Positions 1-12,043 are shown, numbered from the stretch's first letter. The stretch: DNA of 64,000 bases from Armigeres subalbatus (GCF_024139115.2 NC_085140.1:48659995-48723994), one strand, 5' to 3'. Translations and numbers: made by a program. Notes: generated by a model not told the origin, from the letters alone.

Positions 1-1
1 A

Positions 2-718
2 ATCCGTGCGGGAAGTTCGTACGAAGGTGGACGGCTACAATTTGAAATATGTCAACCGCTTCCGGATATTGCGGAGCGTTCTCCTGTACCGGGCGGTAGT
101 AGCACCGGATACTGTGAGGAAATTGTATTTGAAAAGGTGAAATTCGATCGAAACAAGCGATACATGCGAAATGGAGCTAGCTCTCCCTCCACTGCGAGTA
201 ATCGCTCGCAGAATGGTTCCGCCGTAGTCCAATCAGCCGACAGCATCCTGTCCATTAGCTTCGACTGTAAACAGGACCACCCACTCTCTCAGTACGCTGA
301 AGCTACCAGCAAGAGCGATGACTTTGTCGATTCCTGGCGCAACTATAACGTCAACAGTCGGTGGAACAAGGTCGCTAAAAATCCATGGGAGCTGGAAGCC
401 AGCAAAGTCGAGTCGCCGACCGTTTCCCCGCATCACCGGTCTTCCTGGAACCCGTTCGTGGACAGCTCATCGGCATCCGAGTCTCCAGTCCACACCGCGA
501 CGACCAAAACATATCCCCCGCTCTACCAGGTGCGCACCGACGTGTGGCAGAACCTGAACAACAAAAGCTACGAAATCGACTCGGACGTGATCTGGCGAAC
601 GTCGAACTCATCGCGACGTACCTCTGCCAGCACCGTCGAGACCTGGATCGAGGACGAGGTGTTCGACAACTCGTTCAACGAGGAACTGGAACGGCGATGC
701 GCCACCCTCAAGATCTAG
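2..718 (+). CDS. 3'-terminal coding exon of an unidentified host gene
   Basis: The frame is open from the window edge to a TAG at 716-718, about 238 codons, so the start lies upstream and this is probably the last exon. The protein is rich in Ser, Asn, Thr and Trp, has no membrane segment and looks disordered. It contains NPW and NPF tripeptides (NPWELE, WNPFVD); NPF can bind EH domains in endocytic adaptors, but here that is only a suggestion. The C-terminus is acidic with regularly placed Trp (VETWIEDEVFDNSFNEEL) and ends CATLKI. Base composition is clearly more GC-rich than the following kilobases, as expected for real mosquito coding sequence. I do not recognise the gene. An internal GTG at 137 should not be taken as the start because the frame continues upstream. 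Confidence 0.7.
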   Translation: MRAGSSYEGGRLQFEICQPLPDIAERSPVPGGSSTGYCEEIVFEKVKFDRNKRYMRNGASSPSTASNRSQNGSAVVQSADSILSISFDCKQDHPLSQYAEATSKSDDFVDSWRNYNVNSRWNKVAKNPWELEASKVESPTVSPHHRSSWNPFVDSSSASESPVHTATTKTYPPLYQVRTDVWQNLNNKSYEIDSDVIWRTSNSSRRTSASTVETWIEDEVFDNSFNEELERRCATLKI

Positions 719-1250
719 ATCTGCGCGAGGTGTGACGATTGGCGTTGACGGTGCAATACTGCCCCCGGCGGAAATGGCACGGGAAGCAGAAAGCAATACT
801 TGTGAGTCTTTTTCGTTGGTTCGAAAAATCGCATCAGAAGTAGGGCTTGGTTTCAAAGTGAGAGTTAAAAATCTAGTTCTCAGTATAATAATGACAGTGA
901 AAAATCAAGCATGTGATATTAATTAATTTATACGAAGGCGAAAGCAAAAAAACATACAAAACAAAAAAGTCTAAGTCTAGTTTTGCGTTAGTTTTTTTTG
1001 TATTTAATTGTATTATGCTAGGAATTGACAGTGCTTTGTGTTTGCCGTTTTACTATGTGATTTTATTTTCTGTTGATTGAACTAATGATCTCATTTAGAC
1101 ATTGTGACTGTGTATTCGATAAGCGCTAATTTTAATATCTAATATAATTCTTTGTAATAATATGTGCTTATTGAAAAGAGATTGCTTTAATATAATTATC
1201 CTAATGAATACTCCAACTTCTATACTATTTCTTACCTGACACAAGTCGTA
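719..1250 (+). other. probable 3'UTR and downstream AT-rich DNA
   Basis: AT-rich sequence follows the stop codon. I see no perfect AATAAA; A-rich stretches lie near 945-970 and variant signals (AATAAT, TATAAT) occur further on. No other coding potential is seen. Confidence 0.4.
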
Positions 1251-2137
1251 CCTTACAAAATGGGTAGCATTTCCGAAGAACGAAATTTATAAACTTCAAT
1301 GGTGGAAAACTCTAGAACTAAAATAACATTTTCTATTCCCTGGTAATGATCCTTCTGAGCGAAAAAATACTGTCCACAAAATAGCGCACCGCCGGTAGGT
1401 GCGCGGTCCTTCCCTTTAGAGTGAATTATATGCCGCAGTGTGCGGGTGACATGGTTCAAATGCAAATCATTCGATAATAAAGCAGAGAAAATAAGTAAAA
1501 CTAGCTATGGAGCACAAGTGTGTTTGGTTTAGTCTTGATGAAATATTAGAGAACATTCCTTGGTGCTTCCACTTTTCTGATCGCTTTCCAGAGTTGTTTG
1601 ATGACTTTACTCCGAATTTATGCATGCCGGCAGAAAACATTTTCTTTTGAAAACAGCTGTTAGTCTGATGTGTATTATTTACAATGTTGTTAATCAAAAG
1701 TTCTGGCTTCAAAAACGGCTTTCAACGATGTAAAATTTGGAGAAAATATTTAACATTGGTAAGTCCTCGTTCATGAAATCACGCATCACTCTACCTTATT
1801 ACACCGAAATAATATGAAAAACAAATGCGTAAGTATAAAACATGTGAGGAGCAAAATGTGATCGAAATCAAACGGGCATTATCAAGAAGACATGAAATGA
1901 ATGATAAAAATTATTCTGTCGATTACTGTCTGGGACCAAACTCCTTTCACCTCATGAGATGATAATAAATTAAAGGAAGTGTAAGGTGTAATTAACCTGC
2001 ATACAGTGCTCAAAAAACTCTTTCGGGTCACATTGACCCGGATTTGACTTAGCAACATCTCAGGCATTGCTCAGCCAAATTAACATGTCCAATAAGGTCC
2101 AATAATTGTAAGCTCATAAATTTTTCGAAACTGACAT
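1251..2137. other. unassigned intergenic sequence
   Basis: Only short unsupported ORFs. A perfect 7-bp inverted repeat CGGGTCA-cat-TGACCCG occurs near 2024-2040 just before the LINE fragment. Nothing else recognised. Confidence 0.4.
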
Positions 2138-3453
2138 CAAATTGTTGATCGGTCACACCTACATTCTGTAACCTACGTGGAAGCTCTGTACACTGACTTT
2201 AGCAAGGCATTTGATGGCATTGACATTCCTTTGTTACTCTTCAAATAACAAAAAATTGGAATTGAGCCAGGACTCCTTAGATGGCTTGAATCTTACCTCA
2301 CAGACCGGCAACAAATAATTAAATTTAATAGAAAGAAATCCAATCCCATTCAAGTCACTTCAGGAGTTCCACAAGGCTCCCATCTTGGCCCTCTTTTATT
2401 TATATTGTATGTAAATGACATTTCCCTCATTCTCAAAAATATAAAGCTTTTAATTTATGCCGATGACATAAAGTTATTTATGGAAATAAAAATGAAGGCG
2501 ACTTTATCATATTCCAGAATGAAATACAGATGTTTTATACATGGTGCAGAAAAAGCCTATTGCAACTAAATGTAAAGAAATGCAACATCATATCATTCAG
2601 CAGAAAAAGAACAACACCAAATACACAAATTGTACTAGGAAACAAAACTGTAGAAAGAAGTGAAAGAGTTAGGGATTTAGGAGTGATTTTAGATTCAAAA
2701 CTAACTCTTGTTGATCACTATAACACAATCATTCACAAAGCTAATAATATGCTAGGCTTTATCAAGCGCTTCTGTTTCAACTTTCAGGATCCCTACACAA
2801 TCAAAACACTATATATTTCATATGTACGATCCATACTGGAGTATTGTAGCATTGTATGGTCGCCTTACTTAACCTCACATGAAGAAAGAATAGAATCAGT
2901 ACAAAACAATTTCTACTATACGCTCTTCGTAAATTAGGTTGGACGTCATTTCCTCTTCCATCTTATGAATCACGTTGCATGCTTATAAACATACAAACAT
3001 TGAAACAGCGTCGAGAGTTTGCAACGGTTTCATTTGTTAACGATATAGTATCTCAACGTGTTGACTCAACTAAAATTTTGTCGAAATTAAATTTTTACAT
3101 ACCTTCTCGGCTACTTCGACATAGGACTTTATTTTTCACTAACCACCGCCGAACAAATTACGCCAAATTTGGACCTCTTAACCGAATGATGGCTGTTTAT
3201 AATCAACACTGCGAAGCTATTGACTTAACAATGTCTCGGCATAACATTAAACAATATTTTCAAAGCACGAACATAAGGAATTCAACAATTTAAATTCATA
3301 ATTACAAACAACTTTAGCAAACAAAATATTTTTTTTAATGTTTTTTATTGTATTTCATAATCTACTATAGCATTACGAAAGAAAAAAAAACATGTATATG
3401 TATTTGTACTAGTCTACGTCGGTTGACGAAATAAATAAATAAATAAATAAATA
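2138..3453 (+). mobile_element. 5'-truncated Jockey/CR1-group LINE, reverse transcriptase and 3' end
   Basis: Begins inside the RT domain with the motif A region (YTDFSKAFDGIDIP, about 2186-2230). Then come SGVPQGSHLGPLLF (motif B) and the catalytic LIYADDIKLF (about 2452-2480). The thumb region follows in the frame 2530-2937 (NVKKCNIISFSRK, RDLGVILDSKL, YVRSILEYCSIVW), and the last coding part at 2979-3293 has motif RRTNYAKFGPLNRMM. The frame is broken by a TAA after LLLFK (~2250) and by shifts near 2510 and 2935, so it is dead. The 3'UTR ends in an (AAAT)n run at 3428-3453, as many mosquito LINEs do. Endonuclease and ORF1 are missing. Clade assignment within Jockey/CR1 is not resolved. Confidence 0.9.
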
Positions 3454-3595
3454 ACCTTCGAAGGAAGGATCGTCAGTTTTCTACTTTTATATGGACGAAA
3501 ATGGTACACGAATATCGCGCATGAACGATTAGATTGCTGTTTTTCTTCTCAGAAATGTATCCAATACTATTTCAGAGATGACGGATTATGAATGC

Positions 3596-4498
3596 CGACA
3601 ATATTTCTACAGATGTTCTAGGTTCTCCAAACCTTTCTGGATTTCTGGATGATTTACGATCTAGATATATCTATATCGGATATTCTAAGTTCTTCGAATC
3701 TTTCTTGGGTTCAGACCAATTGGTGTACCATGTCACATGGGCTCAATACAAATTGAATAGCAACTCATACAGGCCCATAGAGGTCATGTGCATGACTTAC
3801 GATTTAGAAATGTTCAAACCGGATATCCTAAGTTCTCCAAATCATTCTGCGTTATTGGCATGATAGACTAATTGGTCTTAACTGCAAAGATTTGGAGAAC
3901 TTTGGTAATTTCTTAACCATAGACTAAGCAGATGATAATCAGGGACCTAATTTTTAAGAAGGAGTCGGTATCGATTTTGTACCGAGCGTAGTTGACCTGC
4001 TAAACGAATTGGTCTGATAGTTAGCAAAATCATTCCGGAGTTCGTTTTTGAAGAGAACATCGTTTTTGCACATATTTAAATCGTTAATTGCTTGGCTGCC
4101 TAAGGCCTATATGAACACCATGGATATTTTTTGTTTGATTTTGTACTAAACCCAGTTGTCTGAGTAGACCAAATGGTCTGAGCTCCAGACTGATTTGAAG
4201 AACTTAGAATATTCGATTTGGATATATCTAAAATGTAAATTATGCGCATGGCCTATAAGGACCTAAGGGATCTATTGGTTTAAACTCCACAATGATTTGG
4301 AGAACTGCGGACATTCAATATGGACATAACTAAATCGCAAATTATGCGCATTGCTTCCATGGGCCTATATGGACACCATGGGTTGCTATTTATTTTGTAC
4401 TGTAACAAGTTAACATGGTAGATCAATTGGTTTAAACTCCTAGGTGATTTGGAGAACTTAGAGCATCCGGCTTGGACATATTTAAATCGTAAATCCTG
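3596..4498. repeat. degenerate ~155-bp repeat with an orientation switch near 3865
   Basis: A recurring phrase (GATTTGGAGAACTTAGA, then GGACATATCTAAATCG, ATGCGCAT, GGCCTATATGGAC, ACCAATTGGTCTGAACTC) appears on the plus strand near 3886, 4192, 4292 and 4447. Between about 3600 and 3860 the same phrases read on the minus strand (for example CTAAGTTCTCCAAATC at 3828 and CTAAGTTCTTCGAATC at 3684). Copies are diverged and partly deleted. The ORF at 3588-3863 is repeat sequence, not a gene. Confidence 0.75.
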
Positions 4499-6195
4499 GC
4501 CTGGGTGTGGAATATGCAGGGCTGTTACGGAGATCCTGAAATATTTTCCGCGCTAAATCCGCGCCGACTAAAATCAAATCCGCGCCATTTCCACGCGACA
4601 TGAAATCCGTGCGACATAGAACTAAATTCTAAGCAAATACACGGGAAATATCAATCTTCAAGTTTGTTTTTTATAATATTCTTATTCAATGGCTATACAA
4701 CTGGAACTTGGCCTGCTTTTCAACTTAGTATTCTATGAGCATTTCCTCTACATACTAAGTATTAACCCGCAGTATAGTATTACAACCACTCTAGATGGCC
4801 CCATCCACCACTAGAAGTATTGAAGCTAAGTGAACAAGAATTGAACAGCCGTAACTATTTCAATAAGCACCGCTTTTAAAATTAAATTTTTTTGTGTGTC
4901 TTTATTAAGGAGACTTTCAGCCCGAGGCTGGCTCGTCTCCATATTAAAATTAAATTATGGTTTTAGCATGTTTTATTCTTTATAAAGTTCAGCACAAGAT
5001 ACATTGATATACAAAGAATGTTATGGTCAGATTTGATCATAATTCATTATAGATAAAGTTGGAAAATAATGAAAAATCTGCCAAAACCGTAATTTCTTTT
5101 GAAGTAATAAATTATGCAACTTTGTTGAAATAATTTATCACAAGACAAACTTGCGTATGTAGTGACCACCTTCATTCGGATCAGACAAGAATCAGATGTT
5201 TACCCTATTTAGAGAGGATTTCAATAAATGCTCTACATTGTCAGAAGTATTCAGACACTAAACTGTGCAACACGTCTTTTAATTATGATCTCACTGAAAC
5301 ATTATCACGGTTATTACAGTGGCGACGAGGATGAAACCTTTGGTGATTTCGCGTGTGTTAGCATATTTTCGGTATAATGCAAATTATAGCGGTGTTTAAG
5401 CTATGCATGTAGATTGGTCTTTTATGCCAGTTTTTGAGCGCAAAAGTGTATAAGCAGGAAGGCTCGTGTATTTTTTTTAATGGAAAGTTTCTCTGTTGGT
5501 GATGTGCTTTGATTTACAATGTCTAGTGTGTTAAATACTTTTATTTGCACCACAGTTTTTTGATCCATATTTCCGAGCACCTTTTTTTTTAGAACTGTTT
5601 AGAATGTCTAATACGTTGACGCTATCATGTTATTAATAATTCTCTCTATTTTCACAAAATGAAAAAATATAGTTTTTAAGCGTTTGGAAGGAATTTGGAT
5701 GAGTGAATATATCTTTTCAACCAAATAAAAATTATTATAAATAATACCATCTGGCATCATGTTGCCGTAGAAAGTGCATATTTTTGTTTACGTCGCATTT
5801 TCTACCGTCCCGAGAGAGAACGAGAGTAAGATGTTGAGAGAATGAGTGAAATTTTGCTTAGGCCGGAAACTGGATTGAAGTGCGCCGGAAATGCAATCGC
5901 TATGACTGAAATGAGTGCTGCACCTTAATAATTCAAATCAAATAATAGCTTTTTCAAACGATATTTAGCAAGAAAAGCTATGTTTTAAGCAGAAGTGAAC
6001 CCCATTGCAGTATTGCACGGCCCACGGAATTCAGAAAAAGTTGCTTCCTGTCATAAATATCAATAAAATAATGCAATCGTATGCATGCTAGGCCGGGAAT
6101 GGGGTAAGAAACCCTATGTAGGTATTTCCATTCACAAACCGATGTAGCAGAAATCTGTACTGAAGCAATGAAATAATAGTTTCAAATGGTTTGAA
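4499..6195. other. unassigned AT-rich DNA with one retroposon-like tail
   Basis: No coding sequence. About 4550-4615 has a small set of GCGC-containing phrases (CCGCGC, CACGCGAC). A short tail-like repeat at 4888-4944 is listed separately. The remainder is AT-rich with no structure that I could see. Confidence 0.35.
4888..4944 (-). mobile_element. short 3' end of a retroposon
   Basis: Read on the minus strand: a GAGACGAGCCAGCCTCGGGC phrase, then GAAAGTCTCC, then AATAAAGACACAC and an A run. A polyadenylation signal followed by a simple tail marks a retroposed 3' end. I recall this phrase as a common dispersed mosquito repeat, but no body is present to classify it. Confidence 0.5.
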
Positions 6196-6204
6196 AATGT
6201 CATC

Positions 6205-6455
6205 GTTCTGGTGGTTGAGTGGTAGGTATGCCTGCTTCTCATTCGAGTGTGCCTGGGCTCAATCTCAGTCTCCGCTGTTGGTAATTTAAGAGACGAAAAC
6301 GATACATCACGCCTTTTTTGGATAGATATGGATCACAATGATAGACTTTTTGTGTCTATGATTGTGATCCATTTCTATCCAAAAAAGGCATGATCTAACG
6401 TTTTTCGTCTCTTAAATTATTAACAGCGGAGACTGAGATTGAGCCCCGGGCATCT
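6205..6455 (+). mobile_element. tRNA-like SINE segment within a ~200-bp foldback
   Basis: 6211-6225 resembles a Pol III box A (GTGGTTGAGTGGTAGG) and 6255-6266 a box B (GGGCTCAATCTC). The box B half is then part of a long inverted repeat: arm 6250-6346, a loop of only a few bases, arm 6353-6452. The arms are nearly identical over ~97-100 bp (both contain CAATCTCAGTCTCCGCTGTT, TTTAAGAGACGAAAA, CCTTTTTTGGATAGA). A transcript would fold into one long hairpin. Confidence 0.75.
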
Positions 6456-7434
6456 ATTGTGCGGTACACTAATTAAGTAAAGAATTCTTCGTTTTTGCAA
6501 CCTCATTTGTGTCCAACTTTTTTAGTATGAAGTCTAAGAAAATGACAAACCCTTACGAGCGCATGATTTCTATGAACTTCAGTACTCTTTAAGAGAACTT
6601 GCGTTGAGCTCCTTTTTAATAGTATGTCAAAATTTGTGCCCCGTTCATCCCAAACTTCACTGAGGAAAACAAATTTTTGTACCAAATAAAAATGAGTTAG
6701 TCAAGATACCCTCGTGCGGGACTTCTTTTGACTCCAGAAGCTTCCTTAGGATCTCTATTTTCTAAAAAAAAATTAAACGTAAAAATACCAAATTCGAAAC
6801 GGAAAATTGTCAACAAGAGACCTGAATGGTGATAATGACAATTTGATAGTAATTTACGTTGTAATTACATAACATGTAGGCATCTTTGCCGTGGAATGTG
6901 GTTCTACCATGATTTTGCAACGCTAGCGAACCTAGCGGTGGAAATCAAGCTTTACCGAACAACGCGCATAAGAAAGAGCAGCGTTGCATGCTTTGCTGTT
7001 TTTTTTCGCCTTATACGGGGGTGCCGTTCGTCGATTGTAGATACACAAAGAGCCTATTCTGAAACTTGCAGTTTGTTCTTTGATGCCTATCTGTTTTGTA
7101 TTGTTATTCTTGTTTCAAAATGTCCAAAGCAACCACCGATTTTTTTTCAAAAGAAGCTCTGCACGACGGTACTTGTTATGTGCAACTGTACATAATAACT
7201 ATGTTAAGTTAAGTTAAGACTGATTTAAAAATTCGACTGAAGTAGCTCACCGCATGGACATGAATCCCACTTTGTTTATGCGAAGAAGGGTGTTTAATGT
7301 ATTAATGCCTAACGTCACGCATTGTATTTGGCAACTTAAAGTTAAGTTAACGGAATAGGCTGAAAAAAATACAGTAAAATGTTACTAACATTAGTATTTT
7401 TGCAATTTTAATATAACGTCTGCCATTACGCATT
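6456..7434. other. unassigned AT-rich DNA
   Basis: At 6463-6480 a single GGTACACTAATTAAGTAA resembles the terminal repeat of the MITE at 54106-54546, but no partner end is visible here. The ORFs (6503-6685 minus, 6896-7195 plus) show no recognisable domain. A short TTAAGT repeat lies near 7202-7219. Confidence 0.35.
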
Positions 7435-7507
7435 TTTGTCTCAGGTACCCCCAGAGACTGGCAAAGGTACCCCCAGGGGTATTTGTTCCCCAGGTTAAGA
7501 ACCGCTG
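7435..7507 (-). mobile_element. hAT-like terminal fragment
   Basis: The minus strand starts CAGCGGTTCTTAACCTGGGG, followed by two GGGGGTACC phrases. hAT elements typically begin CAGnGGTTC or similar and have this kind of GGGGTAC-rich subterminal region. No opposite end or transposase is seen nearby, so this is a fragment. Confidence 0.5.
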
Positions 7508-9285
7508 CACACTAGAGAAGCAAACTAAAAAAATCCATAATTATGTTAGTTTGGAATTAAGGCAAAAAATGGCATTGGACAAAAAATTCCCTCAACATAG
7601 TCCATCATAAACTGATTCATAATTGTGAAACAAATAAAAAAATTGAAAATGAAAAAAAAAAACGATTTTGTCACATTTCCTATTTTATCACTCCAAAATT
7701 CACCAGGGCAGATGGTAATAAAATTTAGATATTACTGTATGTATTAAAATAGTCAATTCATTCCTTTTCATCAACGACTGATTCAGATTTATCAAAACGA
7801 TCGCATAATGGAAGTGATGCAACATAATAATCAAAGAGTTTCGCGACCGGCCACATGCACTTAAACCATTGGCTCATACATGACGAGACTTCAGATTAGT
7901 TGAAGTCGAGAATGTCAAGATAAGTCATAGAGGGACATTCATATCCACTTGTGGAAAATTATCGAACGACTTGTTAAGTATTCTTTCCTTTTGGCATTCT
8001 AATGTTCCTCAGGGCCTATCCAAGAATGTTAGCCAAAAATGCAGTCGAAGAAAAACACTTGAAATAGCTTAAAACATTGACCCAATTTGACAACTCCCAC
8101 CAAAGCAATCTCACTTAACTGCGGATGTTCGTAAGGGATGCTGAACTTCCCCGTTTAAAGTTTTCATCCTCTCCGTCCACACCGTACCGTTTATTCCGAA
8201 CCGTTTCCAAAGCATCTCGAAAGTGCACACAACACTGGCACCATACCGCCGATGACGGGCCTCAAGTGTGCCGTTCGTTGCACGCTCTATTTGCCTACCT
8301 GCCAATGTCCTCCTGCATGCGACGCGTTCAATACCCTCCCATTCAGCCAGGAAGGCGTCTCCGCTTTTGGGTTGCTGCGCCAGCCAGTCCGTAGTGATGA
8401 AATCCAGACCCCCAGAAACTGCTGCTCAATTATGGGGCTGCATCCTGTTACCCACTGTGTGCTGTGTGGTGGCGCGCTGTGTGTTGTGCTCTGGTTCACT
8501 TTTACCCTTGAGCGGGACATCGAAGTTTCATTCTTCCCATTTATCACAACAGGAAGTGCCCGCCGGCGGCTCTGCTTGATTCCGTGCTGGAAGGGAGGAA
8601 GAAATTATGTACACTTTGTGAGCTCCCACACGCTGCTTATTTCCACTTGGTGAACTTGATGTTATTCGGTGTGTAATGTGCTTAGCTGCTCTACCAGTAG
8701 TAGGGCTATATAAATGTGACTGGTAGTTCAGGCGGACGGATATCCCAAGGTAAGGAAATATGGAACTGAATAAATTCAATTTCCTCAAGGTATCCTTTGA
8801 TGCTTGAAATTGGGTATCTCATAGTTGACGAGCATTCATCATTCAGAAGTGGTAGAAGAATTTCTGAGGACAGACAAATCTATCAGAAGCCTGGTCTCGT
8901 GTTCAATAGCAATAAATATTTGAATCACACACCTGCTATGCATGCTGTGGTCGGGTCTGCTTCTTTGTTTTTGCTAAAATGGTTTTGGTCGCAAACAGTT
9001 AGGTACTTGTCTTTAAAATATAAAATAATATTGAACAAGATAAATAAATGCAACAAAAAATCTGTGAAGGGAAAATATAAGTTCGTTTCGTATCAATTAA
9101 TTTCAAATCAGATGGGGCCTTAATTTCGTATTGTTTTGTTTTTATTCTATTTCGAAACAAAGCAAATATTTCACATGTCCTTACATTTCGTTTCGTCATA
9201 CAAAAGTATGATATCGCATACTCTTACTACACTTGGGCAGTGCCCCTACTCGTTACTTTATTACTAATTTGCATTCATTTTTTAA
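7508..9285. other. unassigned DNA, GC-richer patch at 8090-8700
   Basis: 8090-8700 is more GC-rich than its surroundings and has overlapping ORFs on both strands, the longest about 133 codons. None shows a domain I recognise. It could be a decayed element or exon; I cannot decide. The rest is AT-rich. Confidence 0.3.
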
Positions 9286-9293
9286 TTACATAT

Positions 9294-9545
9294 TTAGCTT
9301 ACATCTAAATAGAATAACACTGAATAAACAATTTGACGCCCGATGCACGGTTCAAGACCATTTCCAACCGAAGATGGGTTGCATCCCACGCTCGCCAAAT
9401 CATTTTGAACCTGGTGCACCCACCTCGCTATGCTCCTCATCTTATTGTGTATGCCGGGTAGTAAGCGAGCACCATCTTTGCAGGGTTTTTGTCCGGCATT
9501 CTTGCAACATCTCCTGCCTTCTGCCTTTGAATACCAGTACTGCAA
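9294..9545 (-). mobile_element. decayed LINE 3' coding remnant
   Basis: The minus-strand frame contains RWVHQVQNDLASVGC, close to the RWxDQVxxDL phrase found near the C-terminus of several mosquito LINE RT proteins, with a Cys-containing stretch (GRRCCKNAGQKPC) upstream. Only a short stretch remains, and it ends where the terminal repeat beginning at 9538 starts. Confidence 0.4.
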
Positions 9546-9672
9546 AACCTCTTTTTGCGCCCAAACCGGGGCAGCGTAAATTGAATCAGAGCGTAAAAAG
9601 AGGGAGCGTTGTTTCGAATTTTGAGCGTAAAAAGATGAAGCGCTAATTGGAATTTTGAGCGTAAAAAAGTTT
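9538..9672 (+). repeat. terminal fragment TACTGCAAAACCTC with GAGCGTAAAAAG repeats
   Basis: It starts TACTGCAAAACCTC, then has three copies of GAGCGTAAAAAG spaced by GGGAGCG and TTCGAATTTT phrases. The same family recurs at 15033-15148, which ends in the reverse complement (GAGGTTTTACAGTA). TA at the outer edge and CAGTAAAACCTC-type ends suggest a Tc1/mariner or pogo-like element. Confidence 0.5.
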
Positions 9673-10614
9673 ATAATCTTTTATTTAGGTAAGCAAAGTT
9701 TTATATTTACCTAGCTTTTAGTACACTCCGTATCATTGTTAACTTTTAGTCTTAAGATGTGTTTTTTTACCAATTTCGGTATTAGGGTCGTCTAAATTAT
9801 TTTCGTTATCATGGTCGTCCAATGAATCGCCTGCTTTAAGCGTGCTTACAGCGGCACACTAGGAGTTAACTTTTTGAAATCAGTATGGCGAATCGAAAAA
9901 ATATTTGATAGGCGTAGTAGCGGACACCTTCCTGCATAACCGGTACCAAATAGTTTGTCATGAAAAGGTCCTAATTTTGAGAAAACCCGCGTTAGATGTC
10001 TTTCACAATACACATTTTTGGCGGTTAACTCATGCTGGCTATTTGCGCATATACGATGGCGCCTGGATGTGGAAGCGGCGGGTAGAAAATCAGTCACTGC
10101 CAATAATTCATTGTTTCAGTGCTGATGCCTTAAGATGTTCTTGGTGCACCAAGAAGTCTTGAAATTGTATTAAAGGTCTAGCAACTAAACAACAGGTATT
10201 TCAAGTGAATTAACAACGGCTTTGGGTCCATGTAGATATATGAATACATAATAAGAAAATCTTCCATATTTTCATGTATTATGAGTCAACCAAGAACCCT
10301 ATGGAGTTAGGACCTCAGATCTACCAGCTCATCTGAAAGCATTTCCGGCGTATTCATAAGTGCTGCAGATCCATGATGATGACTAATAAGCAGTTTATCA
10401 TCATTTTCAAATATCTAAATTAGAAGCTCCTAGAGCTTCGATCTGTGTTTTGGGATACATAGGATGCGTCCATGTCATATGTTCATAGTCATCCAAGAAA
10501 TCCGTAGAATAAAGCTTCTAGTCTACACGCGTAACCAGAGGCCTTTCAGCTTGTTTCAAAAGTGGTACATGAGTTATTTGTTTAATTACTGGCTCCATTA
10601 CGGTGCGGTGGTTC
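9673..10614. other. unassigned DNA with one dispersed repeat
   Basis: 10465-10530 (CATAGTCATCCAAGAAATCC, then CTACACGCGTAAC) matches 19655-19715, so a dispersed repeat is present. No supported genes. Confidence 0.4.
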
Positions 10615-12035
10615 TTATGGATCCTGTACACCTCCGGTGGTGCAAAGGGCCGACTTGAAAGATCTCCATCCTGAGCGTTGCCCGGCTATCGCTTTAACAT
10701 GTTGCCAGGTTAGATTTCGGTCGACTCTTTTATTTCTTTATTGAAGCTTCGCCGCCATGGGCCTCTGAGTCCGCCTCTGCTGCGATGTCCCGCTGGGTTC
10801 CAGTCTAATGCTTGTTTACAGATTTCGTTTCCGCCCCTACGTAGAGTGTGGCCGACCCAGCCCCACTTCCAATCCCGAATTTCTGTTGCTATTGGTCTCT
10901 GATGACAACGACGATGGAGCTCGTTGTTTGAGATCCAGTTGTGAGGCCACCAGGTCCGAATTATATACCGCAGCCATCTGTTGATGAACACCTGCAGCAG
11001 TTGAATGCTCTCCACTGATACACACTATGTTTCGCTAGCGTATAACAGAACAGATTTCACGTTAGAGTTGAAAATTCGTATTTTGGTGCGTTCACTTATC
11101 TGCCTGTTTTTCCAGATTTTTCTTAAACTCGCAAAGACTGCCCTTGCTTTCTTGATCCGTGCGCCTATGTCGGCGGTATCGCCGTCTGGCGCCATTTGGC
11201 TACAAAGATATTGGAAGTTTTCAACATTCTCCACTGGTTGCCCGGCTACTGTTAAACTGGAAGGAGTCACCGTGTTTACATCCAACGATTTGGTTTTGTT
11301 GACGTTGATGACTGAACCTGCCGAAGAGGAGCGCTCGGCAAGGTCGTTGAGCTTACTCTGCATATCAGAGCGTTGCGCGAGGAGTGCAACGTCATCAGCC
11401 AATTCGAAGTCGTTTAGGTGCTCCAAGGTTATAGGCTGCCATAACAGTCCGCGGTTTGGTTCACGGTCAATCGCATCTATCAGAATCTCGTCGATTACGA
11501 TGAGGAACAGTAACGGTGATAGAACACATCCTTGCCTCACACCAGCTACGACCCGGATAGGGTCGGACAGGATTCCATTGTGCAGCACTCTACACGAAAA
11601 GGCATCGTACTGTGCTTCGATGAGGCCGTTGGCTTTCTCAGGAACCCCCTTGCGACTCAGGGGGCCCCACATATTCTCGTGATTGAGACGGTCGAAAACT
11701 TTTTCGTAGTCAATTAGTCAAGTTAAGGAACTCTTGGAATTCGTTGACCTGCTCCAGAATGATGCGGAGCGTGACAATATGGTCCACACAGGATCTTCCG
11801 GCCGGGAATCAGGTCTGCTACCGCCGGAGAGTAGCATCGATCTTCTCCTGAATCCGGGCTAGGATAATTTTGCATGGAACTTTGAGAACGGCACACAGCA
11901 ACATAATGCCTCGCCAGTTATCGCATACAGTCAGGTCACCCTTTTTGGGCACCTTCACTAAGATACCTTGCATCCAGTCGACTGGGAAAGCTGCGGTGTC
12001 CCAGTTATTACGAAATAAACGATGCAGTAGTGCGG
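10615..12035 (-). mobile_element. RTE-like LINE, reverse transcriptase to stop codon, broken
   Basis: Reading on the minus strand from ~12035: FPVDWMQGILVKVPKKGD and CDNWRGIMLL, then the AGRSCVDHI and EQVNEFQE phrases, then motif A as LRKSF/DYEKVFDR across a frameshift near 11710. The long frame 11672-11025 has GVRQGCVLSPLLF (motif B) and ELADDVALLAQR at ~11385 (catalytic motif C, with LADD instead of FADD). After a shift near 11020 the tail follows (ISNNELHRRCHQ, WGWVGHTLRR, NPAGHRSRG). It ends VDRNLTWQHVKAIAGQRSGW and ALCTTGG with a stop at 10617-10615. This tail is typical of RTE-group elements. The endonuclease half is missing and several frameshifts make it inactive. Confidence 0.85.
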
Positions 12036-12043
12036 TGGTTGAT

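Noticed and set aside
3588..3863. 91-codon ORF
   Set aside because: It coincides with the degenerate repeat and has no coding signature.
6205..6285. tRNA gene
   Set aside because: Only the box A and box B resemblance is present; the 3' half is part of a foldback and there is no acceptor stem.
8111..8653. Overlapping ORFs in a GC-richer patch
   Set aside because: Similar lengths in several frames on both strands and no recognised motif.
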